Under the pieces are notes generated by a model, which saw only the letters and a program-made list of their open reading frames with translations, made no database searches and was not told the DNA's origin. This document shows positions 34,426 through 45,930 of a stretch of DNA of 64,000 nt, piece after piece; position 1 is the first letter of the stretch; every line of letters starts with the position of its first letter. Source of the DNA: Papio anubis (taxonomy: Eukaryota; Chordata; Mammalia; Primates; Cercopithecidae); the NCBI RefSeq assembly GCF_008728515.1, contig NC_044986.1:56780855-56844854 (forward strand), written 5' to 3'. A program made the translations under genes and the position numbers.

Positions 34426-36300
34426 ATAACAAAACTTACAAGCAGCTCCAAAAGATTGAACTGATCTGCAAGTTAACAACTACCTAACAGAGCAAAAAAT
34501 CCAATCCTATTTAAAGGAATAAAACAAAATCCAGCATTCAACAACATAAAAATCTTAATGCCTGATACCTAATCAAAAATTAGCAGACATGCAAAGAAGC
34601 AGAAAAAAAATCCATCAAAACAGAAACAGAAATGACAGAGATGATGGAATTAGCACATAAAAATGTTAACAAAGTTATTTAAAATACTATAAATATTCTC
34701 AGGCTATAACGGAAAATACAACCATACTAGAGAAATAAATAAAAATATAAACACCCAGATAAAATTTCTAGAACTGAAAATATGCTCAATAACTTCTAGA
34801 GTCAAATATACTCTAGATGAGCTTAACAGAAAATTAGACATCATAAGAACAAAAGATCAACGAGTTTGAAGACAGAAATATAAATTATCCAAAATAAAGT
34901 ACAGGCAGAAAAAAGATTGAAAACATGGACAGAGTATCAGTGACCAGTGGGACAATATCAAGCAGTCTAGCATATGTATAATTGTAGTCTCAAAGAAAAG
35001 GGGGAGAGGTACAGAAATATTTTAAGAAGTTATGGCTGAAAATTTTTCAAATTTGATAAAAAGCCTACAGATTTTAGAAGCTCAACAAACCCCAAATAGA
35101 ATAAAAATAAAGAAAACAACACAAAGATACATCATAATCAAATTGCTGATAAAAAGTGATAAAATGATAAAGAAAATATGCTAAAAGCAGATAGAGACAA
35201 AAGGACACATTAAGAGCAAAAATAAGAACAGCAGAAGATGTCTTATCAGCAACCAAGCAAACAGGAAGATAATGAAATGTTAGCTTCAAAGTTCTGAAAG
35301 AAGAGAATTATATAGCAAAAAATATATTTCAGAAATGAAGATGAAATAAAAAGTTTTAGACCAAAAAGGAAAAAAAAAAGCTTAGAGAATTAATTACCAC
35401 TAGACCTCCACTAAAAGATGGAAATTTAGTTCTTAAGGTCTTAGAAGAGAAATGAAGAGTGCCCAAAGCATCAAATATAAGAAGTAATTTTTAAAATATT
35501 TTAATCTATTAACAATATTATATATATTTAAAGTTACTTTTTCATGTAAAAATAATTATATATTGTGGTGTTTATAACATGTGGAAGTAAAATGTGTAAT
35601 AACTTCATAAAACAATCAGATGAACAAATAGAAGTATACTGTTGTAAGATTCTTACATGGGTGGTATATTAGAATTTGAATATATAATGATATTAAATAT
35701 ACATAGGGCAAACCATAGACAAACCACTAAAGTAAATAACTGCTAAAGATAAAACACAGAGGTATTTCTAATAAGCTAATAAATGAGATAAAACAGAATC
35801 CTTGAAAATAGTTATTTCAAAAGAAGAATGGAAAACAAAAACAAAGAACACATGGATCAAATAGTAAACAGATAGCAAAATAACAGATGTAAACCAAATC
35901 ACAACAATAATTACATTTACCATAAATCATTTAACATTCCAATGAAAAAGCCAAGAGTATCAAGCTGGATAAAATAATAAGACTCACCTATATGGTCTCT
36001 ATGAGAAGTCTGCTTGAAATTTATAGCCACAGGTTAAAAGTAAAATGACAAAAGAAGATAAATCAAATACTAACAAAGACAAAAAAAGCCAAAAAGGCTA
36101 ACTTCATATGAGAAAAGTAGGTTTGATAATAAAGAATATTATCATCAGTAAAGACAGGCATTTTATAATAAGGAGTTAATTTAACAAGATTTAACAATAA
36201 TTTACAATATGCATATGTACAATAACAGAGCTTCAAAATATTATACATGATATAAAACTTGATAGAACAGAAAATTCAGCTACATAATTAAAACATACAC
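34426..36300 (+). repeat. Old L1 (L1M-type) 5' half, sense
   Basis: The order matches the ORF1 to early ORF2 region of old L1M elements. 'gttatggctgaaaatttttc' and 'tagaagctcaacaaacccc' occur at about 35030-35095; 'gaagtatactgttgtaagat' at about 35630; 'gtacaataacagagcttcaa' at about 36218. Stops and indels abound, so it has no coding capacity. The start is approximate. Confidence 0.65.
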
Positions 36301-36475
36301 ACACATATAAAAACAAATGTATTATAATAAAATGTTAAGAATTATTTTCTCTTTTATACTTTTCTGTATTTTGAGATTTTTTTTTCAATAAGCACATACT
36401 CAATGCTAATAATTCTGGTATCCTGGCTCCATCTTATTTTTATCTGTCAGCCCTTCCTTGACCTGGTGACAGACT

Positions 36476-36958
36476 GTGATGGTTAATACTGAATGGCAAC
36501 TTGATTTGAAGGATACACAGTATTGATCCTGGGTGTGTCTGTGAGGGTGTTGTCAAAGGAGAAGAACATTTGAGTCAGTGGGCTGGGAAAGGCAGACCCA
36601 CTCTTAATCTGGGTGCACACAATCTAATCAGCTGCCAGCACAGCCACAATAAAGCAGGGAGAAAAATCTAAAAACACAGACGGCCGCCTCCCGGCTACAT
36701 CTTTCTCCTGGCACTGGATGGCACCACGCCCCTTGGACTCCAAGCTCTTCAGTTTTGAGACTCAGACTGGCTCTCCTTGCTCCAGAAGCTTGCAGATGGC
36801 CTATTGTGGGACCTTGTGATTGTATAATACTTAATAAACTCCCCTTTATATTTATCTATCTGTCTGTCTATTTATCTATCCATCCATCATCCATCCATCA
36901 TCCATCCATCCATCCATCCATCCTATTAGCTCTGTCCTTCTAGAGAATCCTAAAACAC
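36476..36958 (+). repeat. Solo LTR-like element, family uncertain
   Basis: Begins TGTGATGGTTAATACTGAAT, contains 'gggtgtgtctgtgagggtgt' and 'cagatggcctattgtgggac', then a TTAATAAACTCCC polyadenylation-like core. It ends near 36958 with 'cttctagagaatcctaaaac'. TG at the start and CA at the end fit an LTR, and no internal retroviral sequence follows. I recognise the layout as a frequent mammalian LTR but cannot name the family. Confidence 0.5.
36850..36925 (+). repeat. Tetranucleotide microsatellite (TCTA/TCTG then ATCC)
   Basis: TCTATCTGTCTGTCTATTTATC runs into ATCCATCC repeats with ATCC(A)T variants. It lies inside the 3' part of the LTR-like element. Confidence 0.9.
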
Positions 36959-36959
36959 A

Positions 36960-37470
36960 GATTCTCATTTTACCTTCTAGGGACCAATCTTTCTCACACG
37001 GTAGAGCTCTCAATTTGAGTGACTACAACCTCTGCCACAGTGATGGGCATATCCACATGGCCCAGATTGACATGTGATCCCATCCCCCGAAGCCCAGTGG
37101 TTAATCCACAAATGGAACATGACTCAAGCAGAGCCAATCAGGTTTCTTGTTCAAACATTTGTATGGATACTGGAAGACATTTTTATTTGAGGGACTTGTA
37201 ATCCAGGACCAGAAAAGAAAATCTTTATCATTCACAGAGAATGTGTTCTAGGACAAGAGTCTACCAAGAGGGAAGTTGTGCTGAGTATCAAAGGGAAAGA
37301 AACATAAATGTGACAGTGCTATTTGAGTCCCTATCCCCAGCCCTGTATGCCTAAAAATATCCCCTTCTGGACCTTTTAACTCCATAGCCAATTATTTTCC
37401 ATCTTTTGCTTAAGCTAATTTGAGTGTGGTTTCTGCCAGGGGAAACCAAAAGAACCCAGACTAATAGTAT
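36960..37470 (+). repeat. Second LTR-like fragment, adjacent
   Basis: 'caagcagagccaatcaggtt' in the first half and 'ttttgcttaagctaatttga' with 'gtgtggtttctgccagggga' near the end are in the order of another ancient LTR type. It ends 'cagactaatag'. Assignment from memory, not verified. Confidence 0.42.
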
Positions 37471-38805
37471 AAGAGTAATTTAATGAATGTCTGTTTTGCT
37501 TATCTGTTGGAGAAGGGTAATGAACATAAGATGACTTCTCATCTCTTGGTTTTATCTACACTCACCATGCAGGTATTGGCTTATCAGGTATGGTCAATCT
37601 CTTGATAGAGGTGCCCAGAGAAAACAAGGAGAACATAGCATCTGCCCAAACCAATACAAGGTAGATTCCACTAATTATTTCGGCCTTTAAAACATGGTTT
37701 TATTCATATTTTAAAATGTTTTCATGTAGCATGAAAAAAGATTTTTTAAAAATGTCTACTCTAGGTTCCTAAAGATTTTTCCTTCATGTTATGTTTCTAA
37801 GTAAATAAATTCATCACTAAATAAAAACCAGTAGGTTTTAAATTATTCTTTGAACCAAAAGAAGGCATAATTGGCTTTAAAAGTACCACATTTTCTACTG
37901 GAAAAAAAAATGCAGCAGAGATTTATGAGTCTAATCACCATCACAACAGGATTCTTAAAATTGCAGCTTGGTTTATGGGATTGATTACACTATTCTTGGC
38001 AAATAATTCTCCTCCAGCCACACACTGATCCTCTTCAGCCTCCCCTCCCTCTTCTCCTAGATTAAATAATGGAAGAGATCATGTATCTTACAGAAAAGTA
38101 TAATTGTGAGTCATGTAGCAGGGAGGTATTCAATACTTATTATGCCAAAAGACAATTTTAAAATCAATAAGAAAAACTATCCAAGGAAGTTAATTTAGTT
38201 TTTTTTAAAAAAAAAAATGAGATTCAGGCCTGAATTACAGATAGTTTTAGTTTAAAAAAAAAAAAATGATGAGTCATTGCTGCTCTTCCCTGATGTTCAA
38301 ATTTAAACATAAAACTCAGGTATATTTTTAGGAGTAATTGTCGTCTACAAGGTTGATTAGGACTAAAGTTTCATTTACTGTAAAAAATTATGAGGCTTTT
38401 ATACAAATATCTTAATGCTTTTTCCATTTAATTTTAGATATTTCTGGAAATCTGGGCTAGGATGTATATAATTCTCATATATCCTAAGAAAATTTTTCCT
38501 AATGAGATTTTTTTGATGTCCAGAATTTGAAATCCTCTTTTTTCACCTAATTTATTTTTTCCACAATTTTCTATAGGCATTGCAAAAACAAAGCAAAATA
38601 AAAATGTGTATACATTCTATTAAAAAATTATTGATCTGTAATGTAAAACGAAAACTAAGCCACTTCTTATAAATACACTTGTTATTCTAAAAATTGCATT
38701 TTGACATGAGTAATTTTAAACATATTTCTCAGAATGATATTTTTACCAAAGTTGTTGGTCTAGTAAGTTAATATATAATCTACGACAATGAAATGCTAAG
38801 CTTTA
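37471..38805. other. Single-copy non-coding stretch
   Basis: AT-rich with A runs at 38205-38218 and 38255-38267. No repeat family or coding signal recognised. Confidence 0.5.
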
Positions 38806-38819
38806 GAAAATAAGAATAA

Positions 38820-39104
38820 GCCGGCAGCAGTAGCTCACACCTGTAATCCTAGCACTTTGGGAGGCTGAGGCGGGTGGAACGCTTGAGGTCAGGAGTTCGA
38901 GACTGGCCAACATGGTGAAACCTCATCCCTAATAAAATACAAAAATTAGCTGGCCATGGTGGCGGGCACCTGTAATCCCAACTACTAGGGAAGTTGAGGC
39001 AGGAGAATTGCTTAAACCCAGGAGGTGGAGGTTGCAGTGAGCCAAGATCACGCCACTGCACTCCAGCCTGGTCAGCAGAGTGAGACTTCGTCTTAAGAGA
39101 AAAA
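38820..39104 (+). mobile_element. Alu, sense
   Basis: Begins GCCGGCAGCAGTAGCTCACA and runs through both arms, with a small internal deletion in the left arm at the 'agaccagcctggcc' block. GAAAATAAGAATA before and GAAAATAATAATA after form the target-site duplication. Confidence 0.9.
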
Positions 39105-39159
39105 GAAAATAATAATAAAATGTTTCTGAAGTTCCTGAGGCATTTATTAAACACTGTTG

Positions 39160-40090
39160 ATCTTATGTTCGTAGGAGCCTGGTCTGTCTCAAAGATTTTG
39201 CTAAGAATCAGGATACAAAAAGAACCAGGTAGTAACAGCCTCCTCTCTTGCAGAGCTTACAGTCTAGGAAAGAACACATGGTTACACAAAATTGTATTTA
39301 ATTAGAGTTGTGTTAAATGCTCTAAAGTAAATGCAACATGAAATGAGAACTTATTACAGGAGGAGGATCTAATATCAACTATGGGAAAGAGAAGGAGCTC
39401 TTAGGAAAGAGGCATTTAAACTGACACCGGGTTGGTGGCCTTCAAGAGAGTACCAGGCAAAGATTACAACATGTTCCAATATCTGCAGGCAGGGAGCCAA
39501 GGTCTTTTGTAGAAATGAAAAAAAAACAAAAAAAGCTATTTGGTTAGAGTACACTGAGTGAGGGAGAATGGCTCAAGATTGACCTGACAACATTAATTGG
39601 GCCAGAAATACAGTAGGGTGTTAAGGATTTGGGACTTTATTCTTAAGAGCAATGAAGAAACATGGAATTGTTCTACGAAAAGAAGTAAGATCTCTTTGGA
39701 AAAGCTCTTTCTGGAGAAATGTGGAGAAGGAATTAGTAGAAGGCAAGTCTAAAGATAAGAAAAACAGATAAAAGACAATGGCAGGCTGGACTAGGTGGCT
39801 CATGCCTACAGTCCCAGCTACTTGGGAGATGGAAGCAGGAGGATAGCTTGAGGCCCGGAGTTCTAGACTAGCCTAGGCAACATAACAAGACTCCATCTCT
39901 TCAACAACAAAAAGACAACTGCAGAGATCCAGTTCCAGGCTCAGGGCCTATGGCATCCCTGGGGTAGGAGCATCTGTCATGGAGAGAAGTCATTGGTTTG
40001 ATTATAGGGCATGAAAGAAGGATGTCAGTGATTACCGTGACCAGAGGAAACCCAACACATAGCTCAAGAAGAAGAGGAGGAACTTAATGA
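39160..40090 (+). repeat. Ancient interspersed repeat, family not named (second copy)
   Basis: Blocks such as 'gttaaggatttgggacttta', 'ttcttaagagcaatgaaga' and 'gaaaagctctttctggagaa' are in the order of the same old repeat I infer at 27126-27960, covering a different portion. An Alu monomer at 39784 interrupts it. Confidence 0.42.
39784..39908 (+). mobile_element. Free Alu left monomer (FLAM-type)
   Basis: About 120 bp, single arm, with GGCTGGACTAGGTGGCTCAT at the start and CAACAACAAAAA as tail. AAAAGACAATG before and AAAAGACAACTG after form a near-perfect target-site duplication, so it is a complete monomer insertion. Confidence 0.8.
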
Positions 40091-40744
40091 CTCTTAAGCA
40101 GTTGCTGCTGGAAAAGGAAGGGAAAATAGGGAAATGCAGAATGCTATAAGCCAAGAGACCCCAGTATAGAAGTTGCTAGGGACAAGGAAGATGAACTCTA
40201 AAATGTGTCCCTGGGATTTAGCAACATGGAAATTCCTGATAACCTTCACAGAAGGTTCACATATGAAACTTTCTAATATAAATTATTCTATGTAACATGG
40301 TCATTGGGGTACATTTATATGTGTTGCGTGTGTGTGTGTGTGTGTGTGTGTGTGATGTATATAGACATTACAGACTATCAGGGCTTTATGAGACAATGTT
40401 TTGAATAGAAAGTACATAACAATAACACATTTGAATCATTTTTAAGCTAAAACACTGATGAGCAAGTAGGTGAGCAATTGCGCTGAGCAATGTTTAGAGG
40501 AGAAATAAAAGGTATAAAGGTATAATGTGTTATGCCTAACCTCAAGGTCTTGCTATGCAAGACACCTGAAATGATGTAATTCAGGTTATAATCAAGGAAG
40601 AAATTGCTCAGATCTCATTTAAAAGCTTTTTGGTTGAAAATATACTTTTCTAAACGAAATATGAAGTCATTTTGCCTTAATAATGCCAAATTGCAGCTGC
40701 AATACAATGTCCTCAGCAAAGTTTTATTTCATGTACAACGCCAT
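40091..40744. other. Single-copy stretch with a (TG)n microsatellite
   Basis: A TG run occupies about 40326-40354. Otherwise no repeat family or coding signal recognised. Confidence 0.5.
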
Positions 40745-40759
40745 GCTGCCATCTACTGG
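40745..40759 (-). promoter_or_regulatory. Candidate CTCF core motif
   Basis: The minus strand reads CCAGTAGATGGCAGC, which fits the CTCF core consensus CCASYAGRKGGCRS at every position. CTCF organises chromatin loops and insulators in an orientation-dependent way, and this site would point to the left. The site is not inside a repeat that I can recognise. Occupancy cannot be judged from sequence. Confidence 0.5.
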
Positions 40760-41221
40760 CTATTGCTTAAATTTTCTGTGATAAGTTTTTTGATTCATAT
40801 CACTGGACAACTTAATTGATGATTGATTGGGACAGTAAAATATTTTTTAACTGCCCTATGACAAAATTTAAACACAATATATAAATACTTAGATGATACA
40901 TAAGAATCTCAATTTAAATAAAATTTTAAACTCATAGTGTCTTAAATCAGTAAAAACAAAAAAACAAAAACAAAAAAAAAACTTGCCTTGTGAAAAAATT
41001 CTCTAATATGTCCTATATGGACTTGTAAAAGAGAGGACAAATTCTATCTATAATGCTGCCCATAGGTATCAGTTGCACAAGGAACAAGTTAGGGGCTAAA
41101 AACACATTATTGTATATAGCACAGAATAGAGGAAAACCTTTTCCTTTTCAACTGAAACCAGATTTTTAGGAATAAAAACAGGTTTTTCAAATTTTCAAGA
41201 CAGAAAGAAAATTTGCCTTTT
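40760..41221. other. Single-copy non-coding stretch
   Basis: Contains an A-rich simple stretch at 40952-40981. No coding signal. Confidence 0.5.
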
Positions 41222-41233
41222 GAGAAATTTCTT

Positions 41234-41537
41234 GGTTTTTTGTTTGTTTGGTTTCTGAGACAGAGTCTCACTCTGTCACCAGGCTGGAGTGCAGTGGCGA
41301 GATCTTGGCTCACTGCAACCTCTGCCTTCCAGGTTCAAGCAATTCCCCTGCCTCAGCCTCCCAAGCAGCAGGGACTACAGGTGCGTGCCACCACGCCCGG
41401 CTAATTTTTGTATTTTTAGTAGAGATGGGGTTTCACCATGTTGGCCACCATAGTCTGGATCTCCTGACCTCATGATCCACCTGCCTCAGCCTCCCAAAGT
41501 GCTGGGATTACAGGCGTGAGCCACTTTGCACCTGGCC
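41234..41537 (-). mobile_element. Alu, antisense (left member of a pair)
   Basis: Reads from a T-rich tail (GTTTGTTTGG) through CAGAGTCTCACTCTGTCACC to CACCTGGCC at the element's 5' end. It abuts the T-tail of the next Alu with no spacer. The pair together is bounded by GAGAAATTTCTT (41222-41233) and GGGAAGTTTCTT (41859-41870), suggesting that one Alu landed in the A-tail of the other. Confidence 0.92.
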
Positions 41538-41858
41538 TTTTTTTTTTTTTTGAGATGGAGTCTCGCACTGTCTCCCAGGCTGGAGTGAAATGGCACCATC
41601 TTAGCTCATTGCAACCTCCGCCTCCCAGGTTCAAGCCATTCTTCTACCTCAGCCTCCTGAGTACCTGGGATTACAGGTGTGCGCCACCATGCTGAGCTAA
41701 TTTTTCTTTCTTTCTTTTTTTTTTTTTTTTTGTATCTTTAATAGAGACGGGATTTCACCATGTTGGCCAGGCTGGTCTCGAACTCCTGACCTCATGATCC
41801 ACCTGTCTCAGCCTCCCAAAGTGCCGGGATTACAGGCATGAGCCACCGCACCCGGCCT
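41538..41858 (-). mobile_element. Alu, antisense (right member of a pair)
   Basis: Starts with T14 and GAGATGGAGTCTCGCACTG and ends GCACCCGGCC. The middle A-rich linker has expanded to a CTTT-rich run plus about 17 T at 41704-41731. That is why the element is about 20 bp longer than usual. Confidence 0.92.
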
Positions 41859-41888
41859 GGGAAGTTTCTTTAAAATCTTGTTGGGAGG

Positions 41889-43401
41889 GATGTAAAGGAC
41901 CTCTTCAAGGAGAACTACAAACCACTGCTCAGTGAAATCAAAGAGGACACAAACAAATGGAAGAACATACCATGCTCATGGATAGCAAGAATCAATATTG
42001 TGAAAATGGCCATACTGCCCAAGGTAATTTATAGATTCAATGCCATCCCCATCAAGCTACCAATGAGTTTCTTCACAGAATTGGAAAAAACTGCTCTAAA
42101 GTTCATATGGAACCAAAAAAGAGCCCGCATCTCCAAGACAATCCTAAGTCAAAAGAACAAAGCTGGAGGCATCACGCTACCTGACTTCAAACTATACTAC
42201 AAGGCTACAGTAACCAAAACAGCATGGTACTGGTACCAAAACAGAGATATAGACCAATGGAACAGAACAGAGTCCTCAGAAATAATACCAGACATCTACA
42301 GCCATCTGATCTTTGACAAACCTGAGAGAAACAAGAAATGGGGAAAGGATTCCCTATTTAATAAATGGTGCTGGGAAAATTGGCTAGCCATAAGTAGAAA
42401 GCTGAAACTGGATCCTTTCCTTACTCCTTATACGAAAATTAATTCAAGATGGATTAGAGACTTAAATGTTAGACCTAATACCATAAAAATCCTAGAGGAA
42501 AACCTAGGTAGTACCATTCAGGACATAGGTATGGGCAAAGACTTCATGTCTAAAACACCAAAAGCAACGGCAGCAAAAGCTAAAATTGACAAATGGGATC
42601 TCATTAAACTAAAGAGCTTCTGCACAGCAAAAGAAACTACCATCAGAGTGAACAGGCAACCTACAGAATGGGAGAAAATTTTTGCAATCTACTCATCTGA
42701 CAAAGGGCTAATATCCAGAACCTACAAAGAACTCAAACAAATTTACAAGAAAAAAACAAACAACCCCATCACAAAGTGGGCAAAGGATATGAACAGACAT
42801 TTCTCAAAAGAAGACATTCATACAGCCAACAGACACATGAAAAAAAAAAAAATGCTCATCATCACTGGCCATCAGAGAAATGCAAATCAAAACCACAATG
42901 AGATACCATCTCACACCAGTTAGAATGGCAATCATTAAAAAGTCAGGAAACAACAGGTGCTGGAGAGGATGTGGAGAAATAGGAACGCTTTTACACTGTT
43001 GGTGGGATTGTAAACTAGTTCAACCATTATGGAAAACAGTATGGCGATTCCTCAAGGATCTAGAACTAGATGTACCATATGACCCAGCCATCCCATTACT
43101 GGGTATATACCCAAAGGATTATAAATTATGCTGCTATAAAGACACATGCACACGTATGTTTATTGCAGCACTATTCACAATAGCAAAGACTTGGAATCAA
43201 CCCAAATGTCCATCAGTGACAGATTGGATTAAGAAAATGTGGCACATATACACCATGGAATACTATGCAGCCATAAAAAAGGATGAGTTTGTGTCCTTTG
43301 TAGGGACATGGATGCAGCTGGAAACCATCATTCTTAGCAAACTATCACAAGAACTGAAAACCAAACACTGCATGTTCTCACTCATAGGTGGGAACTGAAC
43401 A
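41889..43401 (+). pseudogene. LINE-1 ORF2 C-terminal remnant, frameshifted
   Basis: The frame is open from 41889 (INIVKMAILPKVIYRF, near the 5' edge) to a stop at 42923. It then resumes in another frame, from about 42880 to 43398. The shift falls at an A run of 13 at 42840-42852 where the L1 consensus has six, which changes the frame. The surviving part covers the end of ORF2 downstream of the reverse transcriptase core, including the cysteine-containing C-terminal segment around 42958-43080. It lacks the endonuclease and catalytic RT parts and cannot be active. Confidence 0.9.
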
Positions 43402-43616
43402 ATGAGATCACTTGGACTCAGGAAGGGGAACATCACACACCGGGGCCTATCATGGGGAGTGGGGAGGGGGAGGGATTGCATTGGGAGTTATACCTGATGT
43501 AAATGACGAGTTGATGGGTGCAGCACACCAACATGGCACAAGTATACATATGTAACAAACCTGCACGTTATGCACATGTACCCTACAACTTAAAGTATAA
43601 TAATAATAAATAAATT
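41889..43616 (+). mobile_element. L1PA-type LINE-1, 5' truncated (about 1.7 kb)
   Basis: The element starts inside ORF2 at the codons for DVKDLFKENYKP and continues through the ORF2 C-terminus. A short 3' UTR with a G-rich block (43451-43474) follows, and then a tail with AATAATAATAAATAAATT and an A run. Low divergence and the 3' UTR (cacaccggggcctatcatgg) suggest an L1PA subfamily of catarrhine age. The 17-bp repeat AAAATCTTGTTGGGAGG lies at 41872-41888 and 43625-43641. The upstream junction TT/AAAA is the expected L1 endonuclease site. Confidence 0.95.
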
Positions 43617-43640
43617 AAAAAAAAAAAATCTTGTTGGGAG

Positions 43641-43941
43641 GGCTGGGCATGGTGGCTCACACCTGTAATCCCAGCACTTTGGGAGGCCAAGGCAGACAGA
43701 CCACCTGAGGTCAGGAGTTCAACACCAGCCTGGCCAACATGGTGAAACCCCGTCTCTACAAAAAATACAAAAATTAGCCAGGCATGGTGGTGTGGTGGCA
43801 TGTGCCTGTAGTCCCAGCTACTCAGAAGGCTGAAGCAGGAGAATCGTTTGAACCCAGGAAGTAGAGGTTGCAGTGAGCTGAGTTCACACCACTGAACTCC
43901 AGCATGGGTGACAGAATGAGACTCTGCCTAAAATAAATAAA
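43641..43941 (+). mobile_element. Alu inserted in the L1 target-site copy
   Basis: Begins GGCTGGGCATGGTGGCTCAC directly after the L1's 3' target-site copy and ends in an AAATAAATAAATAAAT tail. A third copy of AAATCTTGTTGGGAGG follows at 43943-43958. The right arm carries a small GGTGTGGTGGCATG expansion. Confidence 0.93.
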
Positions 43942-43958
43942 TAAATCTTGTTGGGAGG

Positions 43959-44885
43959 AGATACTGCTTTTGCCCCTCTTCCCACTCCAGATACACCCCT
44001 TCCAGCTATTTCCAAGCTCCTTCTGCTCCTGCTCCTGCTCCCCTAAAACCAAGGAGAATCTGCTAATCATATTGGTCAGAGCCCAAGGCAACCATAACCC
44101 GCAGGGTGACTGCACCTTATGAAGGCACAAAGCTGTGCTCCCACGACTCTTTTCTTGGTTCCATGCATCAGCGAGTATAAAAGGACATAGTGTCCTTCTT
44201 AGGAACTGGCCATTCCTGGCTAATTTTCTGTGCAGAACCACCTAACCCTCTGTTCCCAAGACAGATTCAAGATACCCCAACATAGCTTCCCAGTTACTAA
44301 GAGAGAGCATTTTGCTTCTTGGCTTGCCAGTATTCTGACAGATGCTCTCCCAAGAACTCCACAGGGAGGAAGAGCATAGAGCAAGTCTCCCCATCAAAAA
44401 ACCGCCCAGATCAACACCAACTCCTAATAAATACATTAAAAAGTATATTATCAAAAATAAATAATACTTTTTAAGGTACACTGTCTCTACAGTTCTCTAA
44501 TAGTGTAATGATTTTTTACCATAGTAATCATTTAACCTATTAAAACATAGTAATCTTAGTATGTTTATGGGAATAGTACTTCTGATAACATCCTAGATAA
44601 GTATCTTAAGATGAAATACCAAGGGTAAGAATTATTACAAAAGTTTAGCAAAGTCAGTGAATTGCTTCAAAAATGATATCTTATGTGAAATCAATTCAGC
44701 TCAACATATTTTTGACACACATCTTTGAAATCTAGAACTAGTTCTCCCAATTGAGTAGGCAGTTGTTTTCTCTAAAGCAGAGCCTTTTAAACTACAATCT
44801 ACTGAGCTCTAGGAGGCCCCTGAAGGTGCCTTAGGAGACAGCCTTTAGCCACCTCACTATAGCTTCGGCCTGAGCAACTCTGCGT
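43959..44885. other. Single-copy non-coding stretch
   Basis: Contains a short CTGCTC repeat at 44023-44040. Minus-strand frames here (43822-44241, 44242-44481) look like chance frames. A worn DNA-transposon-like piece may lie at about 44775-44860. Confidence 0.4.
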
Positions 44886-45300
44886 TTATATGTTTTTCTG
44901 CTTTTGTATGTTTTATCTGTTATCATTCTTGGGCTATTCACAAATACTCCATTTCTCTTTCTTCTAGGTTCATGATAGGATTATAGCTCCCTGCCTGTTC
45001 CCTTTGAAGTTAGGGTTGGCTATGGGACTTGTTTCAAACAATGAAATGTGTTGTCTTCAGATGGAAGCTTTAAGAGACAGTTCATGATTTGCCACCTTGC
45101 CTTTTGTTTACTGCACGAGAGCACATGGCGAGACGAAGTCTCCATCAGCCTGGGACATTGAGTGTCTAGAACGAGCAGAAATCTTCTGCCAATTCCCACT
45201 AGACAGAAAGCATAAGCAAAAAATATGCACTGATATACAAAGTCACTGAGATCTTCGAATTATCTGTTACGCAGTGCAGCCTATCCTTCTGACTGCTAGA
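44886..45300 (+). repeat. MaLR-type LTR-like fragment
   Basis: 'tagggttggctatgggactt', 'gatggaagctttaagagaca' and 'catcagcctgggacattgag' are followed by 'gtcactgagatcttcgaatt' and 'agtgcagcctatccttctga'. This order is that of a polyadenylated MLT1-like or related LTR. Family uncertain. Confidence 0.45.
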
Positions 45301-45324
45301 TAATGTGCTAAACTTATGCTGTAA

Positions 45325-45545
45325 GGAAGGGATCAACAAACAGTGGCACAGGACCAGATCTAGCCTGTTACCTGTTTTTGTAAACAAAGTTCTGTTGGAA
45401 CACAGCTTCACCCATTCATTTACATATTAGCTAGGCTACTTTAGAGTTACACCAGCAGAGCTGAATAGCTGTAACAGAGACTGAATAGCTCACAAAGCAC
45501 TATCTACTTCTTTACAAAAAAAAAAAAAAAATTTACAAGCTTCTG
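45325..45545. repeat. Non-autonomous hAT-type DNA transposon remnant
   Basis: 'aagggatcaacaaacagtgg', 'ctgtttttgtaaacaaagtt', 'ctgttggaacacagcttcac' and 'ccattcatttacatattagc' match a frequent MER-type element that ends in 'tttacaaaaa...'. An A run at 45516-45531 interrupts the right end. I do not give an exact MER number. Confidence 0.5.
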
Positions 45546-45571
45546 CTTTAAAGTCCTATGCTAGCTAGGTA

Positions 45572-45776
45572 CTGCTAAAGGAAACTAAGGTGAATAAGAT
45601 CCATGCCCTTTCCAAGTGCTGAATCAGTCAGAATAAACATAAGGCAAAATTTGCTCCCTACATGAAGTACAAATGTGTAGTTCTAATATGCATAATTGTG
45701 ACAATTCTCTGGCTTCTGTGAAAGATATTGTGAAAAATTTGAAATTTTATAGAGGGAAGACTTTGAATTAGAGGAT
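45572..45776 (+). repeat. Inverted duplication, copy A (205 bp)
   Basis: This 205-bp segment is the reverse complement of 48784-48992, with about five substitutions and one local 4-bp length difference (CCCTTTCC versus CCCTTTGACAGC). The sequence is not an element I recognise. Its left part (TGAATAAGATCCATGCCC) sits in a natural-looking context, so copy A is probably the source. Confidence 0.93.
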
Positions 45777-45930
45777 GGAGAGACTGCTTTGTAGACAAGA
45801 CACTAATCTAATAACAGACCCCAGGAGACTGTTTACAACAATTGTATCTTATCACAACTTTGTTATTCTCCACTCAGTTTCAAAGTTTTCAAATAAACTG
45901 TCATGAAAGGTCAAAAATATTATGTATCTG

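Noticed and set aside
37575..37600. Possible 15-nt plus-strand microexon (CATGCAG before, GTATGG after)
   Set aside because: It is too short and the dinucleotides are expected by chance. No neighbouring exon supports it.
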